Source: Coleofasciculus sp040219735 (GTDB lineage Bacteria; Cyanobacteriota; Cyanobacteriia; Cyanobacteriales; Coleofasciculaceae). Taken from it: DNA of 64,000 nucleotides. Location of the stretch: the NCBI GenBank assembly GCA_040219735.1, contig JAVJRX010000050.1; one strand, written 5' to 3'. The translations under genes were made by a program, and so were the position numbers. The first letter of the stretch is position 1. Each line of letters opens with the position of its first letter. Positions 1-9,160 of this stretch are shown piece by piece. The notes beneath the pieces are model-generated. The model searched no databases. It worked only from the letters and a program-made list of their open reading frames with translations, and had not been told where the DNA came from.

Positions 1-53
1 ATGGCGTAAATTTAGGCTTACCTCCTTTATGTTATAGTTAAACAAGTAAGTGT

Positions 54-425
54 ATGGCTAGATATAAAATTAAATACCAAGATGTTCAAAGAGACTGCTT
101 TGACAGCAAAAGTGAAAAAGGGATGAGCAAGATTATCACTGACCGTCGAAATTCATTAGCAGTGGCGATAGAGGGTTGTCGTTATCATGTTATTGGTTAC
201 CCAAATAAGGCGATCTATCCTGTCCATCGTCGTCGGCAGCGTATTAAGGGGAGTAGGGGAACAACAGTTTCCGGTAATACTTCTCAGCTAATCGCTGCAC
301 AAACTTTGAATCCACCAAAGGAACAAACTATCACTTCCGATTCTTTAACGATGAGAGCTATACAAGCTTTCATGGATACTGAGGATGAATGGGCAGAGGT
401 GTACGCTAATCTTGCCAAATCCTGA
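54..425 (+). CDS. Hypothetical small protein, possible antitoxin partner of Doc
   Basis: I do not recognise this 123-residue protein. It is basic in its first two thirds, with an Arg/Lys-rich stretch around residues 57-68 (HRRRQRIKGSRG), and acidic at the C-terminus (MDTEDEWAEVYANL). The last 41 bases overlap the start of the downstream Fic/Doc-type toxin gene in another frame, so the two are probably translationally coupled. In type II toxin-antitoxin operons the antitoxin usually comes first and overlaps the toxin, so an antitoxin role is inferred from position only. No known antitoxin DNA-binding fold was visible. No strong ribosome binding site was seen before the ATG. Confidence 0.55.
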   Translation: MARYKIKYQDVQRDCFDSKSEKGMSKIITDRRNSLAVAIEGCRYHVIGYPNKAIYPVHRRRQRIKGSRGTTVSGNTSQLIAAQTLNPPKEQTITSDSLTMRAIQAFMDTEDEWAEVYANLAKS

Positions 426-810
426 ATTTATTCCAGAAGATGCCGTTATAGCTATCCACGAACGATTAATAGAAAGGTTTGGTGGGGCGCTGGGTTTAAG
501 AGACAAGGGCTTACTTGAATCAGCTCTTTCCCAGCCCCAGCAAACTTTTTTTGGTGAATTACTCCATCCAACTATTCATGAACAAGCCGCCGCTTATCTT
601 TATCATTTAGCCAAGAATCATGCTTTTATAGATGGCAATAAGAGGATTGCCCTAGCAGCAGCAATTACTTTTCTTCAACTTAACGGTTATAAACTAACTC
701 TTTCCAAGCCTGAAGCTGAGCAGTTGGTATTGAATGTGGTTGAATCAAAGATAACGAAAGAGGAACTTTTCGTCATATTCGATAACCATATTCAATCCCT
801 AAAAGTTTAA
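385..810 (+). CDS. doc: Death-on-curing (Doc) / Fic-family toxin
   Basis: This 141-residue protein has the Fic/Doc core motif HAFIDGNKR near residues 79-87, followed by IALAAAITFLQLNGY, the usual helix after the motif. Fic proteins transfer AMP to targets; phage P1 Doc phosphorylates EF-Tu and stops translation. The N-terminal part (IHERLIERFGGALGLRDKGLLESAL) matches the Doc layout, and the length is close to the family norm of about 125 residues. The motif carries DGN where P1 Doc has DAN. The gene overlaps the preceding small gene by 41 bases, as toxin-antitoxin pairs often do. The first few residues are uncertain because the ATG lies within the upstream gene. Confidence 0.85.
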   Translation: MNGQRCTLILPNPEFIPEDAVIAIHERLIERFGGALGLRDKGLLESALSQPQQTFFGELLHPTIHEQAAAYLYHLAKNHAFIDGNKRIALAAAITFLQLNGYKLTLSKPEAEQLVLNVVESKITKEELFVIFDNHIQSLKV

Positions 811-876
811 CGTAGGGACTTGCAATAAAAACAGATTAGAGCAATAATTTCCCCTTGTATTCCCTGTTTTGTAAAT

Positions 877-1572
877 CTATTCGAGCGGCGGAAGTTTAGA
901 ACCAACCCCTAAAAAATTGATGACTTGGTGCAACAGTTCCGCTTTTGTCACAACAAGTATCGTTGATCCTTGTTCGAGTACCGTATTGTCATGAGGAATT
1001 ACTAAATCTGCATGAGGATGGGATTGATAGCCAATAATTAAAGAACCGACAGGAAACCGAGAATCCTGAATCACTTGAGTCACAGTACGACCCGTTACAT
1101 CCGACTCTCCAGGTATCCCAAGTTTAAATACTTCCACCTGACCCTGTTCATAGTGCATAATAGATTCCACTTCCGGATATTCTATCGCGTTGACCATGCG
1201 ATTTACGGCTAAGTCAACGGTGCTAATGATATGATGAGCGCCCGCAATGCGTAGAGGCTCTTTAAAATCCCGTTGGCGTATGCGAGTAATAATATGGGGA
1301 ACACCATAGTGTTTAGCAAGAGTAACCATTGCCAAATTCAAAGCATCATCTCGCAGCACCGCCGCCATTGCATTAGCTTTGCGAATCCCAGCTTCGAGTA
1401 GCACTTGGGTAGTGACGGCGCTCCCTTCAAATGCCATAACCCCCACTTGTTCGCGAGCATACCGACAAGCTGTAGGATCTGTATCAATAATCGCGATCGT
1501 ATGTCCTAATTCCACTAACTGCTGGGCTAAACTCAACCCCACTAATCCCGCGCCGCCGATTAATACGTACAT
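877..1572 (-). CDS. TrkA-like NAD-binding (RCK) protein
   Basis: This 231-residue protein begins with a Rossmann nucleotide-binding loop (IGGAGLVGLSLAQQL, residues 5-19) and an acidic ribose-binding position in IIDTDP, which together mark an RCK/TrkA_N domain. The C-terminal ~80 residues (FKLGIPGESDVTGRTVTQV onward) fit a TrkA_C domain. Such proteins gate potassium channels or Trk/Ktr transporters in response to NAD(H) or other nucleotides at the inner face of the plasma membrane. No channel gene lies beside it, so its membrane partner is elsewhere. It is divergent from glgA, with a shared region of about 180 bases. The exact family (KtrA, TrkA or another RCK protein) cannot be set by eye. 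Confidence 0.85.
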   Translation of the reverse strand: MYVLIGGAGLVGLSLAQQLVELGHTIAIIDTDPTACRYAREQVGVMAFEGSAVTTQVLLEAGIRKANAMAAVLRDDALNLAMVTLAKHYGVPHIITRIRQRDFKEPLRIAGAHHIISTVDLAVNRMVNAIEYPEVESIMHYEQGQVEVFKLGIPGESDVTGRTVTQVIQDSRFPVGSLIIGYQSHPHADLVIPHDNTVLEQGSTILVVTKAELLHQVINFLGVGSKLPPLE

Positions 1573-1752
1573 GATTCGCTTTGTCCTTTGTCATTTGTCA
1601 TTTACTTCCCCAGCTTCAAGAGCTCCCAGAGGTGTCATGGCACCTCTGGAACATTGCTTCCCCAGCTTCCCCTGTTTAGCGGATGACAGAGGCTGACGAA
1701 AAATGGTACAAAATCATAGTTTAAAAATGGGATAATTAAGCGAGGAAGCGGA

Positions 1753-3228
1753 ATGTACATTATCCAGGTTGCCTCTGAATGCGCCCCTGTGATCAAAGCC
1801 GGAGGCTTAGGGGATGTGGTATATGGTCTAAGCCGGGAGTTAGAAATTCAGGGACATTGCGTCGAGCTGATTCTGCCCAAATACGATAATATGCGCTATG
1901 ACCACATCTGGGGACTCCATGATGCTTATATTAATCTATGGGTACCGTGGTATGGTGCGGCAATTCACTGTTCCGTCTATTGTGGTTGGGTTCATGGACG
2001 AGTCTGTTTCTTTATTGAACCCCATTCCCAGGATAATTTCTTCAATCGGGGCTGCTACTACGGTTGTGATGATGATAACGTGCGGTTTGCTTTCTTCTGT
2101 AAAGCCACGTTAGAGTTTCTACTGCAGAGTAATAAACGTCCTGATGTCATCCACTGTCACGATTGGCAGACGGGTTTACTCCCAGTCATGCTCTTTGAGA
2201 TCTACAAATATCATGGCATGGGGAATCAACGGATATGCTACACCATTCACAACTTTAAGCACCAAGGAATGGGGGGAAATGAGATTCTTAGGGCAACCGG
2301 GTTGAATCAGGAATCCTATTATTTTCAGGATGATCGATTGAAAGATAATTTTAATCCCTTTGCCATAAACTTTATGAAAGGCGGTATTGTGTACTCTAAT
2401 GCCGTTACAACTGTTTCTTCTCATCATGCCTGGGAAGCTCGTTTCACGCCCATAGGATGTGGGTTAGGTCATATCTTACATTTGCATCAGGATAAGTTTA
2501 CCGGGATTCTCAACGGCATTAACGATGATTTTTGGAATCCGGAACAAGACCGCTATATTCCCTATCCCTACGCCCCAGATACCTTTGAAGACAAAGCGAA
2601 AAATAAAAAAGCGTTGCGAGAACAGCTGCTGCTACAGGATGTCGATAAACCGATTGTGGCATTTATTGGTCGTTTAGATGATCAAAAAGGAGTTCATCTC
2701 GTCCATCACGCCATCTACTATTCACTCCACAAGGGCGCTCAATTCGTTTTATTAGGTTCAGCCACAGCGGCGGCAATTAATTCCTGGTTCTGGCACGAGA
2801 AATACTACTTAAATGATAATCCTGATGTCCATTTAGAACTAGGCTTTAATGAAGAGTTATCTCATTTGATTTATGCCGGATCAGATTTTATTCTGGTGCC
2901 TAGTAATTACGAACCCTGCGGACTAACTCAGATCATTGGCTTAAAGTATGGAACCGTACCAATTGTGCGGAGCGTGGGGGGACTTGTTAATACTGTATTT
3001 GACCGCGATCACGACTCGACTCACCCCATGGAAAAACGCAATGGGTATGTATTCAATCACACCGATTATTATGCGTTGGAATCCGCGATGGATCGGGCGT
3101 TGGGATTGTGGTATGACTATCCTGAAGAGTTCCGTAAATTGGCACTTCAAGGTATGGCGTATGATTACTCGTGGAGTACTTCGGCATCTAAGTATGTGAA
3201 AATTTATGACACGATCCGACATCAATAG
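1753..3228 (+). CDS. glgA: Glycogen (starch) synthase, ADP-glucose type
   Basis: GlgA transfers glucose from ADP-glucose to the growing alpha-1,4-glucan in the cytoplasm. The 491-residue product is a GT5 enzyme: the N-terminal catalytic domain opens with ECAPVIKAGGLGDVV, holding the KxGGLGD motif at residues 15-21, and HCHDWQTGLLP follows near 137-147. The second Rossmann domain starts near FIGRLDDQKGVHLV, and the C-terminal signature PSNYEPCGLTQIIGLKYGT lies near residues 385-403. Cyanobacteria often carry two GlgA isoforms; the divergence of this one and its length suggest the GlgA2 group (inference). The stop codon TAG lies inside a repeat shared with the 3' end of cobL. Confidence 0.95.
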   Translation: MYIIQVASECAPVIKAGGLGDVVYGLSRELEIQGHCVELILPKYDNMRYDHIWGLHDAYINLWVPWYGAAIHCSVYCGWVHGRVCFFIEPHSQDNFFNRGCYYGCDDDNVRFAFFCKATLEFLLQSNKRPDVIHCHDWQTGLLPVMLFEIYKYHGMGNQRICYTIHNFKHQGMGGNEILRATGLNQESYYFQDDRLKDNFNPFAINFMKGGIVYSNAVTTVSSHHAWEARFTPIGCGLGHILHLHQDKFTGILNGINDDFWNPEQDRYIPYPYAPDTFEDKAKNKKALREQLLLQDVDKPIVAFIGRLDDQKGVHLVHHAIYYSLHKGAQFVLLGSATAAAINSWFWHEKYYLNDNPDVHLELGFNEELSHLIYAGSDFILVPSNYEPCGLTQIIGLKYGTVPIVRSVGGLVNTVFDRDHDSTHPMEKRNGYVFNHTDYYALESAMDRALGLWYDYPEEFRKLALQGMAYDYSWSTSASKYVKIYDTIRHQ

Positions 3229-3272
3229 GGTCTGCTGAATAAGTGCAAGCGGTGGGGGTAGAGAGATGGGGA
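3223..3272 (+). repeat. Dispersed repeat copy A, overlapping the glgA stop
   Basis: About 48 bases starting CAATAGGGT and continuing with GCTGAATAAGT and GGTGGGGGTAGAGAG. It is nearly the same as a copy at 19858-19906 that overlaps the 3' end of cobL. The TAG that ends glgA is inside the repeat. Confidence 0.75.
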
Positions 3273-3294
3273 GATAATGATCAATATACTGTAG

Positions 3295-3352
3295 GGGCGA
3301 CCCGCCTGCATCAATGAACACCACTCATCCACTCCATTGTATCGGGTCGCCC
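3295..3352. repeat. Inverted repeat between convergent genes
   Basis: A 10-bp perfect inverted repeat, GGGCGACCCG at 3295-3304 and CGGGTCGCCC at 3343-3352, separated by 38 bases. It lies between the convergent glgA and tpsB genes and could form a long-loop stem that helps to end transcription from both sides. It belongs to the GTAGGGGCGACCCG type of interspersed palindromes common in cyanobacteria. Confidence 0.6.
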
Positions 3353-3391
3353 TTTACTCAATAATTTCCAGAGAAGATGGTTTAAAATCGC

Positions 3392-5107
3392 CTAAAAGGG
3401 TCGAAAAAGAATGGAAAAGGTAATCCCATTGTCTTGCAGAGAACCTCCTTCATCCTCAACATTATTGAGGGGAATCCCCCAATACAGTTGCGCGGACCAA
3501 GACGGATCGCGTTGCCACAAAAGTCCTAACCCAATACTGGTTAAGGTGTTAGGACTCGTAACTTCATCCTCGTGGTTCCAAACTGTGCCAATATCAAAAA
3601 AAGGAGCGATTTGGACAGTCCCAATCCCCTCCGGTTGGCGGATAATCGGTAAACGAACTTCCACAGAACCAATAATTCCATTGTCAGCCACACGTTGATT
3701 TTGGCGATAGCCGCGCACGGTATCAATTCCGCCAATACTGAACTGTTCGAGAGGTAAGAGAGAATCATTCGATAGTTGCGCTCCAGCGCGAGCGATAATG
3801 ATACTATCAGCGCCTAAAGCCTGCACCCACTGAAACTGTCCCACCCAACTCATAAAACGCCCATCAATTCCCGTATCATTGATTGTGGCATCAAAAGCAT
3901 CTAAACCAAAACTAAACTGCGATCGCGCAGCTAAGACGCGATCCGTTGAACGATTTACCCAGTCTTGGCTAAACCGCAATACGGTTACTTTCGATTCCCC
4001 ATCTTCAGGTCCGAGGGAAAAGGAAAATGGGATATCCTCAAGGACAAAAGTTTGACTTTGACGCAAATCCAGGGACAAGGAAAGGGCAAAGTCACTCGTC
4101 GGCTTGTGGACAATCGGTTGGCGAAACCCAACTGAAAAGGTTTCCGAGTGGGAGTTAATGTCTAAGACTGAAAACGGATCTTCGACAATTTCACTATCGC
4201 TATGGTTATAGCTGAGCCTTAACTTACCATCCCTGGGATTTAAGGGGATTTCATAGCTAAGACCATACTGATCAACACCTTCAGTTATGCTATAGTCTGC
4301 ACTCAAGCGATCGCCTAATCCCAACAGATTCCGATTCTCTACTCTCACTGTCCCCCCTAGGGAACCGACACTGGGAGAGTCTCGATTTTCTATAGTCACA
4401 GCACTTGTCCAAGGTTTTGCCTCTTCTAGCTGTAGGGTTAAGACACTCGTACCTGCTATCGTTCCCGCCGATAACTCCGCTTGAATTTGATCGAGTACCG
4501 GATCAAGTTGCAGCAGTTGCAGTGCTTCTTCCAAGCGACGAAGATTCACCGGGGTTTGAGCCGCCAACTGAATCCGCGATCGCACATAATCCTCCTGCAA
4601 ACGTTCCAATCCTTGAATATCAATCCGTTCAATACTACCTTCAACCACCTGAATACTCACCACACCATCAGTAATATCCTGAGACGGCAAAAAAGCACCA
4701 GAGGTGGTGTAGCCATTATCCGTATATAACCGGGTAATCGCCGTGCGAATCGCTAATAATTCTTCAAAGGAAGCATTTTGACCAATAAAAGGCGCAACAA
4801 CGGCTTGTAATTGAGTCCCAGAAAAAACCGTACTCCCTAATACCTCCACTCGTTTTATCTTGACATTTATATCTAAATCTGGTATAGATGTTGGGTTAAT
4901 TTCCGGAGTGGGTGTGAGTGGGGGAAGTGATGGGGGAAGTGATGGGGGCGTCGTCGGTAAAGAAGGCAGAGTGGGACGGGTGGGTTCCAGGATACCCGGT
5001 GGAATATCCGGATTAGTTTGACTCATCGATGGCAAGTCTTGAGCTAGGGCGGTACAACTCCAGCTCAAGTACAGCATATTTAAAGCCCAAAGAAACCGTT
5101 TAAACAT
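3392..5107 (-). CDS. TpsB outer-membrane transporter (ShlB/FhaC/HecB family)
   Basis: TpsB proteins are Omp85-family pores that secrete a partner exoprotein (TpsA) across the outer membrane. This product has a signal peptide (MFKRFLWALNMLYLSW, cleavage near ALAQ), a long proline/threonine-rich linker, then POTRA-type sequence starting at IKRVEVLGSTVFSG and a second segment near VEGSIERIDIQGLERL. The C-terminal half is a beta barrel and ends in a terminal Phe (SILFRPF), as outer-membrane barrels do. I chose the ATG at 5107 because it begins directly at the signal peptide; a TTG at 5122 would add five residues. The likely substrate is the TpsA-like protein at 11388-13883, encoded 6 kb away in the same island. 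Confidence 0.9.
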   Translation of the reverse strand: MFKRFLWALNMLYLSWSCTALAQDLPSMSQTNPDIPPGILEPTRPTLPSLPTTPPSLPPSLPPLTPTPEINPTSIPDLDINVKIKRVEVLGSTVFSGTQLQAVVAPFIGQNASFEELLAIRTAITRLYTDNGYTTSGAFLPSQDITDGVVSIQVVEGSIERIDIQGLERLQEDYVRSRIQLAAQTPVNLRRLEEALQLLQLDPVLDQIQAELSAGTIAGTSVLTLQLEEAKPWTSAVTIENRDSPSVGSLGGTVRVENRNLLGLGDRLSADYSITEGVDQYGLSYEIPLNPRDGKLRLSYNHSDSEIVEDPFSVLDINSHSETFSVGFRQPIVHKPTSDFALSLSLDLRQSQTFVLEDIPFSFSLGPEDGESKVTVLRFSQDWVNRSTDRVLAARSQFSFGLDAFDATINDTGIDGRFMSWVGQFQWVQALGADSIIIARAGAQLSNDSLLPLEQFSIGGIDTVRGYRQNQRVADNGIIGSVEVRLPIIRQPEGIGTVQIAPFFDIGTVWNHEDEVTSPNTLTSIGLGLLWQRDPSWSAQLYWGIPLNNVEDEGGSLQDNGITFSILFRPF

Positions 5108-5398
5108 GAAACCGTAGCGCAAAGGTCATCGGTTGACAAGGATGCAGAGAAACCCCGGACTGTTTTAAGCGTCTAGTTGCCCAAAAAAATAATTCATACC
5201 CCATTGCCTTCATGCTAAGTAATATTCTTTTATTTCTTGTTCTGCTTTTATCATCAGTTACCGGAAGAAATACAATATAGTAGCAGCTTGCGAAGACTAA
5301 TTGTCCCCTGTTTTTGCACGTTGAGAAACCCTGAGATTCTCAAATTTAGACCACCCAGTTCCGGTGGAAATTTCCTAAAATAGAGTTAATCGTTATCG

Positions 5399-8005
5399 TT
5401 GTTCCGAAAAATGTCCCACGGTTGGCAGCTTTGGCGTCGATTTATTGGATTATCCTTAGCCAGCCTTGTCTTTTGTATCAGCTTTCATCCCTGGTCCACT
5501 GGGCAAGCCGAATCCGCAACAGAAATTCAACAGCAGCAATTGCTCACACCGACTGCTGAAAAACAGCTCGTGTCCAAGGGAATTGAATCCTATCAAATCG
5601 GAGAATTTGCCCAAGCCATTACCTTTTGGGAACAAGCCCTACCTCAAATCACCGACGAAAAAGATAGAGCAATTGTTCACAATAACCTAGCTTTAGCCTA
5701 TCGGCAAATGGGGGAACTAGCTCAGGCGATCGCGCACTGGGAAAAGGCGATCCAAATTTACCAGGCTTTGCCCGATGCAGAAAACCGCAAACAGATCGCG
5801 GGGCTATTAACTGAACAAGCCCAAACCTACAATGATTTAGGACAGCATCCGCGAGCGATTACTCTCTTAGAGTCAGCCATTGAACTCACCACTAAATACC
5901 CAGATCCCTTAACGCAAGCAGCCGCTCAGGGCGCTTTAGGCAATGCTCACTGGAGTTTGGGAAACTATGATCAGGCGCTGTCTGCCCACAAACGTAGCCT
6001 AAAAATTGCCCGCGAATTGAATAATACCAGCTTTATCGCCACAGCTTTGAATAACTTGGGGAATGTTTACATGAGCCAAGCCACCCGGTATAGTTATCAG
6101 GCGCAGGTGGCTGAGTTAGAAGGAGATATTGAACAGACAACGCGCTTAACCCAAGAAGCGATTCAGGATTGGACCCAAGCAAGAACATTTTTTGAGCAAA
6201 GTCTACAAACGGCTCAAGCCTTAGAGAGTTTGACCGAAATTAAAGCCTTAATGAATTTAAATCGCTGGGTGATTAGTCGTCATCTAGTCAATGTTGGTAA
6301 TAATTCAGCCCAACCATTGAGTAGTGCTGATCAAGAATTTCTCCAGACGAATTGGCAACGAGTCAGAGAACTCCTAGTCAGAATACCCGATTCGCGACAG
6401 AAAGCCTATACGTTGATTAACCTAGCAGAGAGTTTTCAACGTATCGAATCAGAGGCTTCGACACAGGAGTCGATCCAGCTTTTGAGCCAAGCCATGATGG
6501 TTGCTCAAAAGATTGGCGATGCTAAAGCTCAATCCTTTGCCCTAGGGAGCTTAGGACAATTGTATGAATCAGCCGGAGACTACAGCACGGCGATGGAGTT
6601 GACTCGCCAAGCGGAATTTAGAGCCCAGCAAATTCAATCATCCGATAGTTTGTATCGCTGGCAATGGCAAGCAGGGCGGATGCTGAAAGCTAGAGGAGCC
6701 ACCACTCAAGCCATTTCCGCTTATGAAGGGGCGATCTCGACGCTGCAAAACATTCGCGGCGATTTAGTCACGAATAAAGAGTTACAACTGGATTTCCGGG
6801 AACAGGTTGAACCCGTTTATCGGGAATTGATTGATTTGCTCCTGAATGCTTCTAGTGGCGATTTGAGCGATCCTAATTCCCAGGTAGCAGCCTCACCCCT
6901 GAAAAAAGTCATCGATATCGTCGAACTGCTCAAACTAGCAGAGTTGGAAAACTTTTTCGGCGATGAATGTGTGCAAGTAGCGAAAGACAAAGCCCAAAAT
7001 GAGAAAGGATTAGCCGATGCCAATGCGGCTGTCATCTACTCGATCATTTTGAACGATCGCACCGAAATGATCCTGCGCTCGCCCGATGGTTCCCTGAAAA
7101 ACTATCCTGTCCCCATCAGTAAGGAAGATATGGAAGCCGAGATTGAGCAGCTACGCTACTTTCTCGAACTGCGAACCACAGAGCAATATATCTTCCAAGC
7201 AAAAGAAATTTATAATCTGCTGATTCGTCCTCTGGAAGCTGATTTAGCTCTCATGCAACCCAAGACGTTAGTCTTCATCAACGATGGCGTCTTGCGTCAG
7301 ATACCCATGAGTGCGCTGCATGATGGTCAAAAGTTTTTGATTGAGAAGTATCCCATTGCGATTACCCCCAGTCTGTCATTGACTACGAGTCAACCGTTAG
7401 ATCACAATCACTTAAGTGTGTTGAGTATGGGTTTAACGGTTGCTAGACCTCCCTTTTCCGCCCTCACGAATGTAAAAGCTGAGCTAAATGCGGTCGAAGA
7501 AATATTAGGCGGGACTGAGTTAATTGATCAGGAATTTACATTCTCGAACTTGCAAGCAAAACTACGACGCAAAAATTTTCCCGTTGTTCACATGGCAACC
7601 CATGGCAAATTTGGTGTCGATTCCCAGAGTACATTTCTACTGGGTTATGATCAACAAATTAGTATTGAAGAACTCGACAATTTATTGCGTTCTCGCGGTC
7701 GTCGAGAAGCGGTGAAACTCCTCACCTTGAGTGCTTGCCAAACGGCGACGGGTAACAATCGCTCAGCCTTAGGAATTGCGGGTGTCGCTGTTCGAGCGGG
7801 TGTCGAGAGTGCTTTAGCGACGCTGTGGTATATCAATGATGAAGCGACTGTTCCGCTGATTGCCGAATTTTATAGCCAACTGAGCCAACCTGACATCACC
7901 CGGGCAGAAGCGTTAAGACAGGCGCAGCTTCAGATGATCTCTAATGTCAACTATAATCATCCTGCGGTTTGGTCGCCGTTTATTCTGATTGGGAATTGGA
8001 ATTAG
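5399..8005 (+). CDS. Exported TPR-CHAT domain protein (caspase-like peptidase fold)
   Basis: This 868-residue protein has an N-terminal hydrophobic signal segment (FIGLSLASLVFCISF), about eight TPR-like helix pairs (for example AIAHWEKAIQIYQALPD and AIKHNNLALAYRQMG-type repeats), and a C-terminal CHAT domain. The CHAT catalytic pair is visible: His in MATHGKFG (about residue 735) and Cys in LSACQTATG (about residue 780). CHAT domains are relatives of caspases and separase and act as peptidases, often switched on by protein contact through TPRs. It is divergent from tpsB and convergent with the DUF928 gene. The start is TTG at 5399; an ATG at 5411 is equally possible. Export to the periplasm is inferred from the N-terminus. 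Confidence 0.88.
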   Translation: MFRKMSHGWQLWRRFIGLSLASLVFCISFHPWSTGQAESATEIQQQQLLTPTAEKQLVSKGIESYQIGEFAQAITFWEQALPQITDEKDRAIVHNNLALAYRQMGELAQAIAHWEKAIQIYQALPDAENRKQIAGLLTEQAQTYNDLGQHPRAITLLESAIELTTKYPDPLTQAAAQGALGNAHWSLGNYDQALSAHKRSLKIARELNNTSFIATALNNLGNVYMSQATRYSYQAQVAELEGDIEQTTRLTQEAIQDWTQARTFFEQSLQTAQALESLTEIKALMNLNRWVISRHLVNVGNNSAQPLSSADQEFLQTNWQRVRELLVRIPDSRQKAYTLINLAESFQRIESEASTQESIQLLSQAMMVAQKIGDAKAQSFALGSLGQLYESAGDYSTAMELTRQAEFRAQQIQSSDSLYRWQWQAGRMLKARGATTQAISAYEGAISTLQNIRGDLVTNKELQLDFREQVEPVYRELIDLLLNASSGDLSDPNSQVAASPLKKVIDIVELLKLAELENFFGDECVQVAKDKAQNEKGLADANAAVIYSIILNDRTEMILRSPDGSLKNYPVPISKEDMEAEIEQLRYFLELRTTEQYIFQAKEIYNLLIRPLEADLALMQPKTLVFINDGVLRQIPMSALHDGQKFLIEKYPIAITPSLSLTTSQPLDHNHLSVLSMGLTVARPPFSALTNVKAELNAVEEILGGTELIDQEFTFSNLQAKLRRKNFPVVHMATHGKFGVDSQSTFLLGYDQQISIEELDNLLRSRGRREAVKLLTLSACQTATGNNRSALGIAGVAVRAGVESALATLWYINDEATVPLIAEFYSQLSQPDITRAEALRQAQLQMISNVNYNHPAVWSPFILIGNWN

Positions 8006-8034
8006 TTAGGGCTTGCTCAATAGAACTCAAAAGA

Positions 8035-8067
8035 GGGAGTAGGGATATACCATTTATCCCTACTCCC
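8035..8067. terminator. Bidirectional hairpin terminator
   Basis: A perfect 13-bp stem, GGGAGTAGGGATA at 8035-8047 paired with 8055-8067, with a 7-base loop. It lies between the convergent CHAT and DUF928 genes. There is no long T run, so it may also work as a simple roadblock. Confidence 0.6.
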
Positions 8068-8140
8068 GTTATTGCACGAATGTTCACGCTCTACCCGCTT
8101 TCCGTTACATAAGACCTACTCGAAGCTAGTGGGCTGTCCA

Positions 8141-9004
8141 CTAGAATGTTGATAGTCTTGTGGCAACATTGAGCCGCTCTTGCTGGGTCACTTGAGTTAA
8201 ACCAACTTGCTCAAGCAGTGCCAGAAAATCATCGTTGGTGGCTAACTCATGGGAATTAGCTGTTGGAACTTTGGACATCGCCGCTAAGGCATCGTACCAA
8301 AGCCCAGATTCAGCATAGCTCCAAGCGCGATCGCGCCACACCTGTGTTGGCACATTGCTCTTGGTAGGAGGAGTCGATGGCAGTTGTTGTTCTAAAACCC
8401 CTGGTGTGCGTACACGCTCAATCCAGCTAATAAATACGGGATTGGCTGACGGACGCTTGGTATTACAGATCAGAGTTACTGACCATTTATAGGTTCGTCC
8501 GGTTTGCAGTTCAGGTCGATCTTTGGGAAGTTGCAACTGCATCATTCCCATCTGGGGAGAGTCAATCTGTTTCTCAAATAGCGGTTCAGGAACTCCAGGT
8601 TCCACTAGAGCAAACCGCATGGGTACAGAGACAGGCTGTGATAAGTGCCAGAAAAAGGTAGGATGACCCGATGTGGTTTGTCCAGCATAATCCTCAGATG
8701 GGATCAATAACGTAACTAAATCGTTGGTTAACGATTGGCTACAGCCGCGTGAACCCGACCCAATCGTCCGCCGTGGATTACTTGCCACGGGTGGTATATA
8801 TTGTTTAGACGCGCGATTGGTTGACGTTGATTTTAACTCCGCATTGGCGGGTAGATCTTTCCAGGTCGAGGTCAGAAATTCTAAATTTTTTGACGACTGA
8901 AAAATCTGGGGTTCAGGTAGATCTAAAAAGCCGAACATTTGCAGGGAAAGAATTGAAGCTGTCCCGGCAATGATCGTTACTAATTTTTGCCGAGTAGTGT
9001 TCAT
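8141..9004 (-). CDS. DUF928 family exported protein
   Basis: A 287-residue protein with an N-terminal signal or anchor segment (LVTIIAGTASILSLQMFGF), then a low-complexity linker and the DUF928 core from about residue 80 to 200. Core signs are SRGCSQ, LIPSEDYAGQTTSGHPTFFWHL, and GRTYKWSVTLICN. The function of DUF928 is unknown; in cyanobacteria it occurs beside CHAT-TPR, CHASE2 and two-partner secretion genes, as it does here. The C-terminal part (YAESGLWYDALAAM) resembles a helical TPR-like end. It is followed downstream by the CHAT gene in the opposite direction and preceded by the cyclase gene on the same strand, 156 bases away. Confidence 0.82.
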   Translation of the reverse strand: MNTTRQKLVTIIAGTASILSLQMFGFLDLPEPQIFQSSKNLEFLTSTWKDLPANAELKSTSTNRASKQYIPPVASNPRRTIGSGSRGCSQSLTNDLVTLLIPSEDYAGQTTSGHPTFFWHLSQPVSVPMRFALVEPGVPEPLFEKQIDSPQMGMMQLQLPKDRPELQTGRTYKWSVTLICNTKRPSANPVFISWIERVRTPGVLEQQLPSTPPTKSNVPTQVWRDRAWSYAESGLWYDALAAMSKVPTANSHELATNDDFLALLEQVGLTQVTQQERLNVATRLSTF

Positions 9005-9160
9005 GAGGTTAAGTCCTTCGTTTCATAAGGGTCTTTTTACAAAGGGTTTGGATGTGATGCACCTACTCTAGCTGTTGAAAAATTTTGCCTGAAGAATTTT
9101 AGACTCAATAGCGCTCTTTGCTGGCAAAATCTAAATCATTATACATGGCATTTTGAACAA

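Noticed and set aside
1379..1696. Open frame on + strand over the TrkA-like gene
   Set aside because: It overlaps the opposite strand of a well-supported gene and has no family signature.
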